64,000 bases of DNA from Ascarosepion bandense (GCA_037127315.1 JBBBDQ010000754.1:2553501-2617500), one strand, 5' to 3'; positions 1 to 10,149 are shown, counted from the first letter of the stretch. Program-made: numbers and translations. The notes: generated from the letters alone by a model not told the origin.

Positions 1-800
1 TAGATAGACTAAACTATCGCCTCCCGGTTCACACTCCACCCACATCTATTGAACAGGTGAAGAGGCTCATCCCTTGTTTACTGTTTAGGATGCGGTTTCC
101 GGTTTTCTCTTTTCCAATCTTTTCACTCTTTTCCTTTATTATTTTATTTTTTTTTTCAATTGGAGTAGATAGACTAAACTATCGCCCGGTTCACACTCCA
201 CCCACATCTATTGAACAGGTGAAGAGGCTCATCCCTTGTTTCCTGTTTAGGATGCGGTTTCCGGTTTTCTCTTTTCCAATCTTTTCACTCTTTTCCTTTA
301 TTATTTTATTTTTTTTTTCAATTGGAGTAGATAGACTAAACTATCGCCCGGTTCACACTCCACCCACATCTATTGAACAGGTGAAGAGGCTCATCCCTTG
401 TTTCCTGTTTAGGATGCGGTTTCCGGTTTTCTCTTTTCCAATCTTTTCACTCTTTTCCTTTATTATTTTATTTTTTTTTTCAATTGGAGTAGATAGACTA
501 AACTATCGCCCGGTTCACACTCCACCCACATCTATTGAACAGGTGAAGAGGCTCATCCCTTGTTTCCTGTTTAGGATGCGGTTTCCGGTTTTCTCTTTTC
601 CAATCTTTTCACTCTTTTCCTTTATTATTTTATTTTTTTTTTCAATTGGAGTAGATAGACTAAACTATCGCCCGGTTCACACTCCACCCACATCTATTGA
701 ACAGGTGAAGAGGCTCATCCCTTGTTTCCTGTTTAGGATGCGGTTTTCGGCTTTCTCTTTTCCATTCTTTTTACCCTTACGTAGCCCCCTGCGCATCAGT
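1..800 (+). repeat. 162-bp tandem repeat, about five copies
   Basis: The sequence starting TAGATAGACTAAACTATCGC recurs at 1, 166, 328, 490 and 652. The period is exactly 162 bp except for a 3-bp insertion in the first copy. Middle copies are almost identical; the last diverges after about 745 and runs into a LINE 3' end. Because 162 is a multiple of three and one frame lacks stops, an artificial 257-codon ORF (57-830) with a 54-residue hydrophobic repeat results. The pyrimidine-rich unit resembles LINE 3' UTR seen elsewhere in the window, so I read it as amplified 3' UTR rather than coding sequence. Confidence 0.9.
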
Positions 801-850
801 GGCGTTACTGCCTTGCTCGGGGTGATATGATTAAAAAAAAAAAAAAAAAA
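760..850 (+). mobile_element. Jockey/CR1-like LINE 3' terminus with poly-A
   Basis: It carries the 3' terminal signature shared by about eleven copies in this window: a block near 783-800 (CCCCCTGCGCATCAGTGGCG), then GCCTTGCT-GGGGTGA-ATGATT, then an A run (831-850). Full-length relatives at 39566-41870 and 46845-50185 show that this is the end of a reverse-transcriptase LINE. The 162-bp repeats replace its upstream UTR. Confidence 0.75.
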
Positions 851-872
851 TATGCTGGTAAATATAAAAGGC

Positions 873-1230
873 AATGAATGTCTATTATGTTTATTCATGC
901 GCCGTTCTAAACGTCGTATTTTGGCTTTAATTTCAGTTGAAAATAAAGACAAAAATTCTCCAACATTTGGATAAATTTCGTAATTTGGATAAAATCGTCG
1001 GTGGTGATGTATGTTATTGTATTACAGTCTAAATGACCTCTCTGAAGATGGCTCATGTGAGCCGAAAGCTTAGAAACAAATTAATAAAAAATTATCCAAA
1101 TGTTGGAGAATTTTTTTCTTTATGTTCAACTGAAACTAATGCCAAAATACGACGTTTAGAACGGCTCAGGATTAAACATAATAGACATTCATTGTCTCCT
1201 ATATTTAACTGCATATGTTTAGAAGATTAG
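873..1230. mobile_element. Penelope-type pLTR, family A, palindromic copy
   Basis: Arms 873-974 and 1092-1193 are imperfect inverted repeats of about 102 bp. The right half has the motif CTGAAGA at 1042, a GGCTCA/TGAGCC hairpin and GAAA at 1064-1067, the general layout of hammerhead-like motifs in Penelope-like pLTRs. The same family is at 2467-2700 (-), 2780-2995 (+) and 63680-64000 (-). Short ORFs on these copies (for example 1033-1230) encode similar peptides, but that is explained by repeat similarity. Assignment to Penelope is inference. Confidence 0.6.
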
Positions 1231-1242
1231 TTGCTGCCTCGA

Positions 1243-1245
1243 TAC

Positions 1246-1286
<41 letters not shown>
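1243..1286. repeat. (TA)n microsatellite
   Basis: Pure TA dinucleotide run directly beside the family A pLTR edge. The same pLTR edge followed by (TA)n recurs at 2998 and 63679. Confidence 0.95.
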
Positions 1287-1287
<1 letters not shown>

Positions 1288-1329
1288 GAATAGATTTAGT
1301 AAAGAACACATAGGAAAAAAATTTTTTTT

Positions 1330-1876
1330 AATCTAACAGGTTTCTTCTTCAGAGATTCTGTCATTATGAATGATATATAAAAATATTACCGAATCATAAA
1401 CGTTCACATACACTATTCTCTCATACGCATACATTTGTACATGATTCTCTCATTTTATTTAAAGTAGAAAATCTTTCCATCTCTTAACACGTGTATATAT
1501 TATTTCGTTAATGTTTTGAACGGAAAGGTATTTCGTTTTGTCAATCACACGAATACTAACGTTACCGAAATATAAACACAATTCGTCTATAGCTTAAATA
1601 CGCTTGACACTCATTATTTTTGCATACAAATACATACATTCATAATAAACATCTGGTGTTTTTTTATTACACATAGCACAAACATTTAAACAGACATGAG
1701 ATTTTCCATTACTTTCAAAATATTCATCAATTGCTTTATTGCACATGACACTTATGTGACTAATAAAAGCAAACAGCAATCAACATAAGGTTTCTGTGGA
1801 ATTTTTAAAGATCGTTTAAAAAATATCTTCAAAGAATCTCTGAAGAATCTTGCTAAAGTGAAACACGTTAGATTAA
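1330..1876. repeat. Inverted repeat flanking a 0.5-kb AT-rich segment
   Basis: 1330-1358 and 1833-1874 are inverted copies of a roughly 30-bp sequence containing TCTCTGAAGA and GAAAC. The right copy has an extra 12 nt between them. This may be another degenerate pLTR pair. The interior has a 61-codon minus-strand ORF (1594-1779) with several Cys residues that I do not recognise. Confidence 0.4.
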
Positions 1877-1946
1877 CATCATATTTCATCTCCAATTTTT
1901 TTTACTGATTTTAGTCATCGTATCAGACTTGGATCCATATATATTA

Positions 1947-2145
1947 TCTAAACTTATTTATAAATGGAACTCTGTCTGTGTGTGTGTATGTGTGTGTGTG
2001 TGTGTGTGTCCGTTACATATAGACTCCGAAACGGCGGAACCGATTTTCTTGAAAATTTACACAGTTGTACTGTAAGCGTCTGTGAGTGTTCCGAACTAGG
2101 TTTTGTGTCGTGGTACCCCCGATAAATATCGAAAATCGATAATCA
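1947..2145 (+). mobile_element. Helitron-like element, 5' terminal fragment
   Basis: It begins with TC after an A and matches the 5' 200 bp of the element at 28080-28632, including TAAACTTATTTATAAATGGA, the (TG)n stretch and the segment ending in TTTTCTTGAAAATTTACACA. Similarity stops near 2145, so the 3' half is missing or replaced. Confidence 0.65.
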
Positions 2146-2280
2146 AGAAGCATTTGAATCAGTGTATCTCATTAAAAGGAGACTATATCAATAAATAAAT
2201 TCGGATTTTGCCTAAATTTGTTGTTTTATTAGTTAAGCTCGTTATTTATATACTGATGTGTTATATATATATATATAGTC

Positions 2281-2345
2281 ATCCGCAGACAGATCTGTTT
2301 CGCTGTATCACAGCTCATCAGATCGGTTAGACAGCCGATTGCTTT
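2281..2345 (-). ncRNA. Hammerhead-ribozyme-like motif, canonical core
   Basis: Read on the minus strand: CTGATGA (2321-2315), helix II GCTGT-GAT-ACAGC with the canonical G-C closing pair, GAAA then C (2301-2297), a short self-complementary CAGATCTG as helix III, and a GUC cleavage triplet (2290-2288). Helix I is weak: only CCG/CGG pair after two mismatches. The fifteen or so invariant core positions are all present. It lies beside a (TA)n run at 2264-2277. Activity is inferred, not shown. Confidence 0.55.
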
Positions 2346-2417
2346 TTTACCCAGGATTGTCTTTCAAAGTCTACCATTCTTCCAGAGTGCTCAATGATGG
2401 TTTGAGAGCGTAAATAG

Positions 2418-2456
<39 letters not shown>

Positions 2457-2466
2457 TATATATATA
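2418..2466. repeat. (TA)n microsatellite
   Basis: TA run, interrupted once, adjoining the next pLTR copy. Confidence 0.95.
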
Positions 2467-2700
2467 TGTTTAATCATGAACCGTTGTAAACGTCCTATTT
2501 TGGCTTTAATTTTCGTTGAAAATGAAGACAAAATCTCTCCAACATTTGGATAATTTTTTATTAATTTGTTTCTAAGCTTTCGGCCCACATGAGCCATCTT
2601 CAGAGAGGTCACCAAGACCGTAACACCATAACATCCACCATCACCGATGATTTTATCTTGTGTTGACATAAAACTCCGCTAGGCAATGCGGTTCTATGAC
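2467..2700 (-). mobile_element. Penelope-type pLTR, family A
   Basis: Minus-orientation copy closely matching 63680-64000, including the stretches around GAGCCATCTTCAGAGAGG and TTGACATAAAACTCCGCTAG. Hammerhead-like CTGAAGA...GAAA lies at 2603-2578 (-). Confidence 0.6.
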
Positions 2701-2710
2701 GTCACACGGC

Positions 2711-2992
2711 CTGATAGCGCGAAATGACAACAGAACCATGTATTCAAATGCAATGTAATGTGTTATGGCCAGATTTAAAAGTGACCTCTCTTAAGATGGC
2801 TCATGTGAACCAAAAGCTTAGAACCAAATTAATAAAAATATATCCAAATGTTGTAGAATTTTTGTCTCTATTTTCAACTGAAATTAAAGCCAAAATACGA
2901 CGCTTAGAACAGCTGATGATTAAACATATTAGACATTCATTGTCTCTTATATTTAACAGTATATGTTTAGAAAAATATTTCCTGCCTCTATG

Positions 2993-2998
<6 letters not shown>
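2711..2998 (+). mobile_element. Penelope-type pLTR, family A, opposite orientation
   Basis: A plus-strand copy facing the one at 2467-2700, giving a head-to-head inverted pair. The core is mutated (CTTAAGA, then CAAAA instead of GAAA). It ends in (TA)n at 2998. The 106-codon ORF here reflects repeat similarity, not a gene. Confidence 0.55.
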
Positions 2999-3030
<32 letters not shown>

Positions 3031-3042
3031 TATTGAGGCAGT

Positions 3043-3080
<38 letters not shown>

Positions 3081-3097
3081 CTATTATAAGAGTAGAT

Positions 3098-3133
<36 letters not shown>

Positions 3134-3165
3134 ATCTGCTGTTATAAAAGTATTAAAAATCTATA
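2975..3165. repeat. Two palindromes centred on (TA)n runs
   Basis: CTGCCTCTATGCACTATA before the run at 2998 is mirrored by TATAGTGTATTGAGGCAG after it (to about 3041). Next, arms 3077-3103 and 3131-3162, containing GATTGATAT and ATATCAATC, flank a second TA run. Both could form long hairpins or cruciforms. Confidence 0.75.
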
Positions 3166-4258
3166 TTTTTATTATTATAGTTTTGAATCTTTAATAATTT
3201 TCATTAGCAAAAAGTTTTCGAATTCGAGTACTTTTTCAGATTATTGATTTTCTTAATCAATTATTATTATTATATTTTCCAAAATTGAAACCCATACTAT
3301 ATGGTTATTCATTAAATATATTCTTATATCAAACATTAATGAGTATAAAATCAAACTCATTTAAAACAATAGAATTCATCATATAAAGAATGAGATGAAA
3401 AGTAAATTTCTTTCTTAAAATGGCACGAATGAAATTGATAAAATCAGAATAATTTCAAATTTTCGTCAATGAAATGCTCACTGCTGCAAAAAGATCTCAT
3501 GAATTTTTTAAATGATTTAGCAATTATAGTAAATAAAATAGAAACAAGAAAACACCAGGAATTTCTAAAATCAGTGAATAAATGACATATAATCAATAAA
3601 TAAATCAAATATACTGTTTGTTCAAGCAGAAAAAAATGAAATCTACTAATTCTAAAGAAAAACTAACGAAAATTAAGCTAATAAATTTTATTAAGCTAAG
3701 AACGAATGAGAAAATATCATAAAAAGGAAAAAATATAGCTACTGAAATAAAGTCAGATAAATGAATTAATTAATGAACGTATAACGATTTATTAAATCGT
3801 AGATATCATGAGAACAAGATTTTAAAACATACTTAGCTGTAGATTATGAAATCTCACAAAATGTAAAGTAGAAATATTAAGCAAATAAATAGTGGATAAA
3901 ATATCGACAAAACTAATATAATATTGAATATATATCAATTGAAAAATAAAAAAAAATACTGTAATAATTGGCTCAAAAGTATTATAAACAAAAGTAATTC
4001 CTCTTTTATACGAGTTGATATGAAATAATTTTATCAATGTATTAGTATGTGATTATTAAATAACGCAATAAATTTTGGAAAACAACACCGACATATTTAT
4101 AATGAAGAGTTAAACATAATTAATGATCATAGAAAATCAATAATATACTATAATAATAAAATAAGGATAGAAAGAACTATAATAGTAATCCTTATTATAA
4201 TAATTCTAATAATGATGAATTCGATATAACAATGGATAGTTATGATGGAGCTATTATT

Positions 4259-4260
<2 letters not shown>
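3166..4260. other. AT-rich stretch, no gene seen
   Basis: Strongly A+T-rich with only short ORFs. No TE signature recognised. It ends at the (TA)n run 4261-4293 beside a Penelope-like fragment. Confidence 0.6.

Positions 4261-4293
<33 letters not shown>
4261..4293. repeat. (TA)n microsatellite
   Basis: TA run immediately upstream of Penelope-like coding sequence. Confidence 0.95.
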
Positions 4294-4297
<4 letters not shown>

Positions 4298-4307
4298 ATA
4301 TATAGCA

Positions 4308-5274
4308 AACTTCCTCGATATCACACTAGATTTAGTCAACAACAATTACAAACCATACATAAAACAAAATGAATACCCACTATACATCCACCCAAAGACA
4401 AACCACCCCATAGTACTATCAAATATATAGAACATAGAATCAGCCAAAACTCGTCCAACAAAGAAACATTCAACAAACACAAAGCTCTCTACAACAAGTC
4501 ATTAAAAAAAGCGGCTACAGAAACAAAGACATCCAATACATAACAAACAACAACCCCAACAAGAAAAGTAGAAACAGAAAAATCATTTGGTACACACCTC
4601 CTTTCAACCAAATGATCAACACCAAACTAGTACAGAAGTTCCCGAACTTAATTAAAAACATTTCCCAACAAATAACCTCCTCAGTAAAATCTTCAACAAA
4701 AATACACTTAAACTTAGCTAGAGCTGAAAAAAACAACCTAGAAAAAATCATAACCAACCATAACAAATATATCCTAAATCAACACGTAAACCAAAATAAA
4801 ACCGGCAACCAAAACACAACCAAACCCAACAACGAAAACATGTGTAACTGTAGAAACCCTAGCAATTGCCCACTACAAAATAAATGCAAAACAAACTCAA
4901 TAATCTATAAATGCAACATGACATCCATCGAAAATCCAACTATACATAAAGTGTATATCGGATCAACTAAGAATACTTTTAAGCAGCGGTGGTACCTGCA
5001 CCTAACCTCATTTAAAAACAGCTTATACCGAAACGAAACATCCCTTTCCACATACTTTTAGAAGCTAAAGGATACAAAACAGAAACCCAAAGTAAAATGG
5101 AAAATTCTAGAAAAAACTAGAACTTGCAACTCACTTAATGACATCTGCCCTTTATGTCTAAGTGATAAACTACACATTCTTCAGTACCCTAACAGCAACG
5201 ATTTATTAAACCGTAGAGACGAATTAGCAGTAATATGCAAACATCGCAAATATTTCTTGCTAAAATTTAAGTAA
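4308..5274 (+). pseudogene. Penelope-like element, RT tail plus GIY-YIG endonuclease
   Basis: Encodes the C-terminal half of a Penelope-like reverse transcriptase and its GIY-YIG nuclease. Visible in order: FLDITLDLV and YIHPKTNHP near the RT end (4308-4410), a frameshifted linker, RKIIWYTPPFNQ (about 4580), a Cys cluster CNCRNPSNCPLQNKC (4850-4890), and the GIY-YIG core with YIGST (4955). The open frame 4612-5061 stops at a TAG (5059-5061), but the same frame continues to 5274 with KLKD, PKVKWKIL, a CPLC pair and CKH, as expected for the family. The TAG probably replaces a Trp codon. The 5' RT palm is missing. The element starts next to a (TA)n run. Confidence 0.85.
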
Positions 5275-5875
5275 ACAAAAAACACCCCAACCAGAACCCC
5301 CCCAAAAAAACACAAAAAAATACACACAACCAACCCTATAAATAAACAGAAAAAGAAAACAAACCCTATACAATACCAACAAAAAATAATGCAGTTGCAA
5401 CAGAATAGTAGATTATTAAATAAAAAAAATATATTTTATATTTATAAAATATGTTTTATAAAGGATAGATTTTATAAAAGAAATATATTTCTTAAATGTT
5501 ATAAAATATTATATTTTATAATATTATAAAATAGTTTAAATATTATAGAATATTATAAGATATTTTTATGAAAGATATGTTTTGTAAAAAAATATATTTT
5601 ATAAAAACAAAAATAAAAAACGTAAAAAGCACACACCCCAATACAAAATAACATAAATTAAATTAAGAAGAAACCAACCCCAAAACAAAACAACACCTAT
5701 CAACCCCTAAACCAAATAACAACAGGCAAGGCGCCAGCAGCCTCAGCCCTCACAAGATTAATAGATTAACCTATCTTGAACTCAGCCACAAACAAACACT
5801 TAAACCGAAGACCTTAAAAAGGTCAACAGAACTCAAAATACAAACCAACCAATCTAACACCAAAAAAAAAAAGTG
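5275..5875. other. A-rich tail with TTTATAAAA-type degenerate repeats
   Basis: No gene. 5405-5610 is a cluster of short imperfect palindromic TTTATAAAA and ATATTTTATA units. 5275-5400 and 5610-5870 are A/C-rich on the plus strand, the same base skew as the PLE coding strand before them. Confidence 0.6.
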
Positions 5876-5912
5876 GAATGCCTTGTTGGGGTGAAATGAT
5901 TTGAAAAAAAAA
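5872..5912 (+). mobile_element. LINE 3' terminal scrap
   Basis: About 40 bp matching the Jockey/CR1-like 3' end: GCCTTGTTGGGGTGAAATGA followed by an A run. Severely 5' truncated. Confidence 0.55.
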
Positions 5913-6112
5913 ATCATTATTCTTTTTTTATTTCGGAAGGATTGTCACTCACAGATAATATTGATATCAAGCAGAGCGGAGGAAAACGTATATTTTCCAT
6001 ATCTCGTCTCGGTCTAAAGTGGTTTAAGGCGAATAGTTTGAAATGACAAGTGCACAGAACCCTGCGGTGTACCAGAACTGCATAAGATGGCATCATACTA
6101 AAATCGAGTATT

Positions 6113-6242
6113 CTATTATTGTATTTGTCGGAACCATTGTACTAAGTTCATTATTGTGTTTGTCATAACCGTTGCACTAAGTTCGGAGGAGTTCATTATT
6201 GTGTTTGTTCAAACCATTGCACTAAAACCGGGAAGTTCATTT
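6113..6242 (+). repeat. Imperfect minisatellite, three copies of about 40 bp
   Basis: TTCATTATTGTGTTTGTC plus an ACCATTGCACTAA-type segment recurs at about 6113, 6149 and 6191 with moderate divergence. Between 5913 and 7540 I see no other gene or TE signature. Confidence 0.55.
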
Positions 6243-7540
6243 CTGTGCTGGATCAAATCATTGACCTAGATGAAGAAAAACGTTCTTTTCTGTAGCGGGG
6301 ACGATTTCCCCTCTACGAGGCAGGATAATAAAGATCAAGCCTTTAGTCTGAATTGTGATTTTTCCTTATCTCCTCCTACACTGCTTTCCAACTAAGGCTA
6401 TAGAACCGAATGCTATTTGTCCCTTGCAAGAATGAAAATATGAATTCGTCTCTTTCCCAATGTAAGTAATTTCAATGAACTCAACTCGAATTCAGGATCG
6501 GCTCTTCTATTCTGAGATGCTAAGCAGTAATCCGCTTTAATTCTACAAATTCCATAACTAACTAACTTGTGTAAATCTATTGCAGAATATTAAGGGCGAT
6601 GAAATAATAAAATACAAACATTGCTAAGAGTTAAAAAGAAAACACTGAAAGTTGTGAAGGGTCATGATCGTTTACTTACCGTTGGGATAGGGTTACTAAA
6701 AGACGGAAATGGACAACGATATCTTGCATTTATAGGCCTGTAAAGAATCATGTAATTCATAGCAAAACTAATGGTTATCGTTTCGAACCGAATAATAATG
6801 ATAATAATAGCCATAACGATAGCAAGGCAATTATTCAAATTAATAAAATAGTTAACGAAAGGAAACATATCAAGGTATTTCTAATATTGTTTCACTTCAA
6901 GTTGAATCCAATATCACCAGATCATAAAATAATCACTCAGCTGAGTTAAAAGTAATTTTACATTCCCGTTGAAATGTCGTAAACTTTAGAGGTTTAACTT
7001 TATTTCTCCGATCTGTTCAGTGTTAATGACAAGACCCATCAATTTCTCTTCCCTTCACGAAAATTTGCTTTCTTTTTGACTTCGATTTGCCAGAACCATT
7101 TCATATTAATCTATCGATCTCCCTCCTTATCGAGAGAAAGATCTGACAGTCTGGCGGTTTGTGTCTTGTAATAATTATTTATCTGTTATATATTTGACGA
7201 TACACTTATAAAGACGTATCACCACATCTGACACCCACACACCCTCACACAAACACACACATATGTTTCGCAAGCTTTGTTTTCAAATGTGGTCATATGT
7301 CAATTCTTTTAATTCTCAAGGTAGTAACATATACATTTAGTACTTGTAAGCCTAATGTCTCTGAATCAGTTTTTAACAGATCTCATATTACAATCTTTTG
7401 ATGTTCATAATTTTCTCTAGTATTTTTCATAAAATGATAAGGCGTAAAATTTTATGTACTGATGTCATCAAAAACACATGACCCAATTTCGTATCAATTT
7501 CAACTCTCTCACTTTAAGTACTGTATATTTATTTATTTAT
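6243..7540. other. No gene seen
   Basis: AT-rich with only short ORFs on both strands. Small CA-rich patch near 7230-7262. No recognised transposon motif. Confidence 0.5.
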
Positions 7541-7544
7541 TTTT

Positions 7545-7790
7545 TTCATTTATAAACGAGTTATTTCGCTACCTTGGTTCCCACCACGAGCGGTTTCATC
7601 AGGCGATTTTTAATAACTATTTAATAAGTTATTAAAAATCACCTGAAGAAACCATTCGTGGTGGAAACCAAGGTAGCGAAGTAACTCGTTTATAAATGAA
7701 AAATATTCAAAAGTTCTACAATATAATTGTATAGAACACTTTTTAATACAAATGTGTACTGGTCTAACCTTATTAGGACCAAAGACTAAG
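7545..7790. mobile_element. Penelope-type pLTR, family B, palindromic with two hammerhead-like motifs
   Basis: Arms 7545-7610 and 7625-7705 are inverted repeats. The left arm (7566-7606, minus) has TCGC, CTGATGA, helix II, GGAA, CCAAGG, TA, GCGA. The right arm (7639-7679, plus) has CTGAAGA, helix II ACCA-TTCG-TGGT, GAAA, CCAAGG, TA, GCGA. Helix I is TCGC/GCGA and helix III CC/GG. Each arm has one core deviation. Related copies: 8100-8285 and 35885-36090. Confidence 0.7.
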
Positions 7791-7793
7791 TAT

Positions 7794-7796
<3 letters not shown>

Positions 7797-7830
<34 letters not shown>
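7797..7830. repeat. (TA)n microsatellite
   Basis: TA run following the family B pLTR. Confidence 0.95.
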
Positions 7831-7834
<4 letters not shown>

Positions 7835-7922
7835 ACAGTGAGCAGGTCATTAAGTTCATATGCGTTCGTTTTCTTTTCTCGCTCACACGTTAAATCTCTT
7901 CTATTTTGAAAGTTAGTCCAAC

Positions 7923-7924
<2 letters not shown>

Positions 7925-7966
<42 letters not shown>
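7925..7966. repeat. (TA)n microsatellite
   Basis: TA run. The interval 7831-7924 shares a block (GGTCA--AAGTTCATAT) with 9955-10010, so it is probably another PLE terminal piece. Confidence 0.9.
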
Positions 7967-7968
<2 letters not shown>

Positions 7969-8099
7969 TAGGTACCTTAGTTACCTTCAATAATTTGCTA
8001 AAAAATGAGCATAGCATGTGGAAAAATATCTTAATAAAAACCGAGTTTTATCATCAAAATTTTTCTGTTATTATTAAGAAAATAAGCTAATTTATTGCT

Positions 8100-8310
8100 T
8101 TGCGAGTTATTGCGAATCGCCTGAAGATACCACATGGTAGACACCTAGGTCGAGTAGTCACTTGTTTACAAATAAAGAATGTTCAAAAGTTCTACTATAT
8201 AATTGTATAGAACACATTTAAATAAAATGTGTACTGGTCTGACCCTATTAGGATCAAAAACTAAGTATTAAACAATCAATCAATCAATCAATATATATAT
8301 ATATATATAT
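8100..8310 (+). mobile_element. Penelope-type pLTR, family B, with (CAAT)n and (TA)n tail
   Basis: CTGAAGA at 8121-8127, helix II TACCA-CA-TGGTA, GACA (mutated GAAA), CCTAGG, then TC. The downstream sequence matches 7680-7795 and 35925-36060, ending in (CAAT)n at 8273-8292 and (TA)n at 8290-8310. Confidence 0.65.
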
Positions 8311-8399
8311 CCATGCAAATAAGGAACGAAGAAAAAATTGACAACGTTAAAAATATTAATTTCATACAGTGCTCTATATAAAATAGAGCTATGAATGTT

Positions 8400-9000
8400 G
8401 ATTATAAATTATAGTTTAGAACATGTACAAATTATCATCTACTACAAAGTGTAAATTTTGTTTTAGACATTGAAAGACAATGTCTAATCGAGTAGTTTTA
8501 AAAGAAAATGGAAATTTGTTTTCTTATATTTGGCTATTTGTGTGTGAGATGTATGTGGGGTGGGAAATTGAAAATAAGGGTTGCAAGTTGTCAGTTAGAA
8601 TTTGAACGAAAAGAGGGAAAAGTTAGGGGACAGAGGTAATTAATGGGCGTGTTGAAAATTTTATAGACATTTAAATTTAGAAGATAAGGTATGGTCCTTT
8701 ACAGTTCTTATTGGCAGTCCTTTGGGTTTAACAAAAGGAAAAATAAGAAAATGTATATGGTGTGGTGAGGAGTAGGAGTAGGAGTGGGTGTGATAAAGTG
8801 GGAATAGAAATTGCTTTTAGGTAAATATATCTTTATTAGTATATTATACGACTACAAATATTTTTGTATTTAAACATAGTTTTTATAAATAATATATAAT
8901 AATATATCTTTTTATATTTAACCTTAAATTAAAATTTAGAAAAGCTTTATATATAAAACTTTAGATTAGATCACAGTTTGTAGTACGAAATAAAGGTTAC
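8400..9000 (-). mobile_element. Penelope-like element flank, inverted relative to 12000-12570
   Basis: The reverse complement matches 12000-12570 along most of its length, including the (T/C)ACTCCTCCCC region, a Cys-rich end and a hammerhead-like unit. The pair brackets the PLE coding fragments at 9091-11924, as expected for inverted pLTRs. Confidence 0.65.
8439..8495 (-). ncRNA. Hammerhead-like ribozyme, family D, degenerate copy
   Basis: Minus strand: helix I CTAC (8495-8492) with GTAG (8442-8439), all four pairs. Core is TCGATTA instead of CTGATGA. Helix II is CAATGTC/GACATTG, seven pairs. The GAAA site reads TAAAA. Helix III is CAAA/TTTG, then TA. Helices are kept but the core has decayed. 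Confidence 0.5.
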
Positions 9001-9090
9001 AAAATCAGACATTGGTAGAATTAGTCAGGTAATACTAGAAAGAGTTAAACAACAAATAAAAAAAAAACAACTCCAACACATATAATGGAG

Positions 9091-9692
9091 GGATATACTG
9101 GGTGTAATCGACTGGTTCGAGAACAATGAAGAAAAAAAAATGATGCTACTTTCTTGCAATTCGACATCGCGGACTTTTACCCATCGGTATCTGGGAGCCT
9201 CTTCAATCCTGCCCTGGAATTCACTGAATTTTATTCGGACATCTCAAAGGATAAAATCAAAATAATCTCAAACTGTAGAAAATCAGTTCTCATCCACAAC
9301 AACAAAAAGTGGACAAAAGGCTCAACGGATAATTTTGATTTATCTATGGGATTTCTGGATTCTTCAAAATCTTCGAATCTAGTCAGATTATTTCTCTTGT
9401 ACAAACTAACGGTGTATAAAGAAATTGACATTAAAAATATAGGACTTTATAGAGATAAAAGACACATGATAGTAAATAGATCCACTGGAGGTAAGGCTGA
9501 TAGACTTAGAAAATTAATCCATAGAGTTTTTAAATCTTTTCGTCTTAGCGTGGTAATTAACCCTAATATAAAACAAGTTGACATCTTAGACATAACATTA
9601 GACTTAGTCTCTAACACTTTTCAACCTTACATAAAAAATAATGCTAATCCAATCTATATGAACCCTAATTATAATCACCCACAGTCCGTTAT

Positions 9693-9700
<8 letters not shown>
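9091..9700 (+). pseudogene. Penelope-like reverse transcriptase, palm fragment
   Basis: Open from about 9091 through the 9154-9771 ORF. Motifs: ILGVIDWFENN, then FLQFDIADFYPSVS (RT motif A, catalytic Asp in FDIADFY), GLYRDKRH where the family has an RDD-type motif C (second Asp replaced by Lys), STGGKADRLRK, FKSFRLSVVI, QVDILDITLDLVSNTFQPY and NPNYNHPQSVIKHI. The frame then runs into (TA)n at 9713-9760. The continuation of this element seems to resume at 11156, after about 1.45 kb of foreign sequence. N-terminal part absent; inactive because motif C is damaged. Confidence 0.85.

Positions 9701-9712
<12 letters not shown>

Positions 9713-9760
<48 letters not shown>
9713..9760. repeat. (TA)n microsatellite
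   Basis: TA run interrupting the PLE reading frame just after the RT domain. Confidence 0.95.
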
Positions 9761-10149
9761 AATATATATAAACAGAAATAGGGAATGTTTTAACAAGAGA
9801 GAATGGGATAGAAGAAAAATGTGCGTGTAGCCGTAAAAAAATATTTTTAAAGTGCAGATTTCGTGAATAAGCTTGGGACTTCACATATCAAGATCCGTTT
9901 GTTTTTCTGATGGCCAAGGTATCGTGTATAAATAGATAAGTCATGTGGTGGGGAGGTCAAAAAGTTCATATACGTACGTGTGTGATGGCTTTGTCAAACT
10001 CACACGTTAATTTTCTTTCGTTACCTTTGTTGGCTATAAAAAAGTTTCTTCACTGATTTGCGAAATTTGATTTCGTCTTTATGCTTGAAAATTATTTTCA
10101 TCTACTTTGATTCAGTTCTATTCAACGGGACATTTTTTTATTTATTTTA

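Noticed and set aside
57..830. 257-codon repetitive hydrophobic ORF
   Set aside because: Produced by a 162-bp tandem repeat of pyrimidine-rich LINE 3' UTR-like DNA; no start context or family, and the opposite strand is also open in part.
1033..3044. A conserved small protein family (peptides with MAHV-RKLRNKLIK)
   Set aside because: Similar peptides arise on both strands of a repeated pLTR; the conservation is of DNA, and the hammerhead-like motif lies within it.
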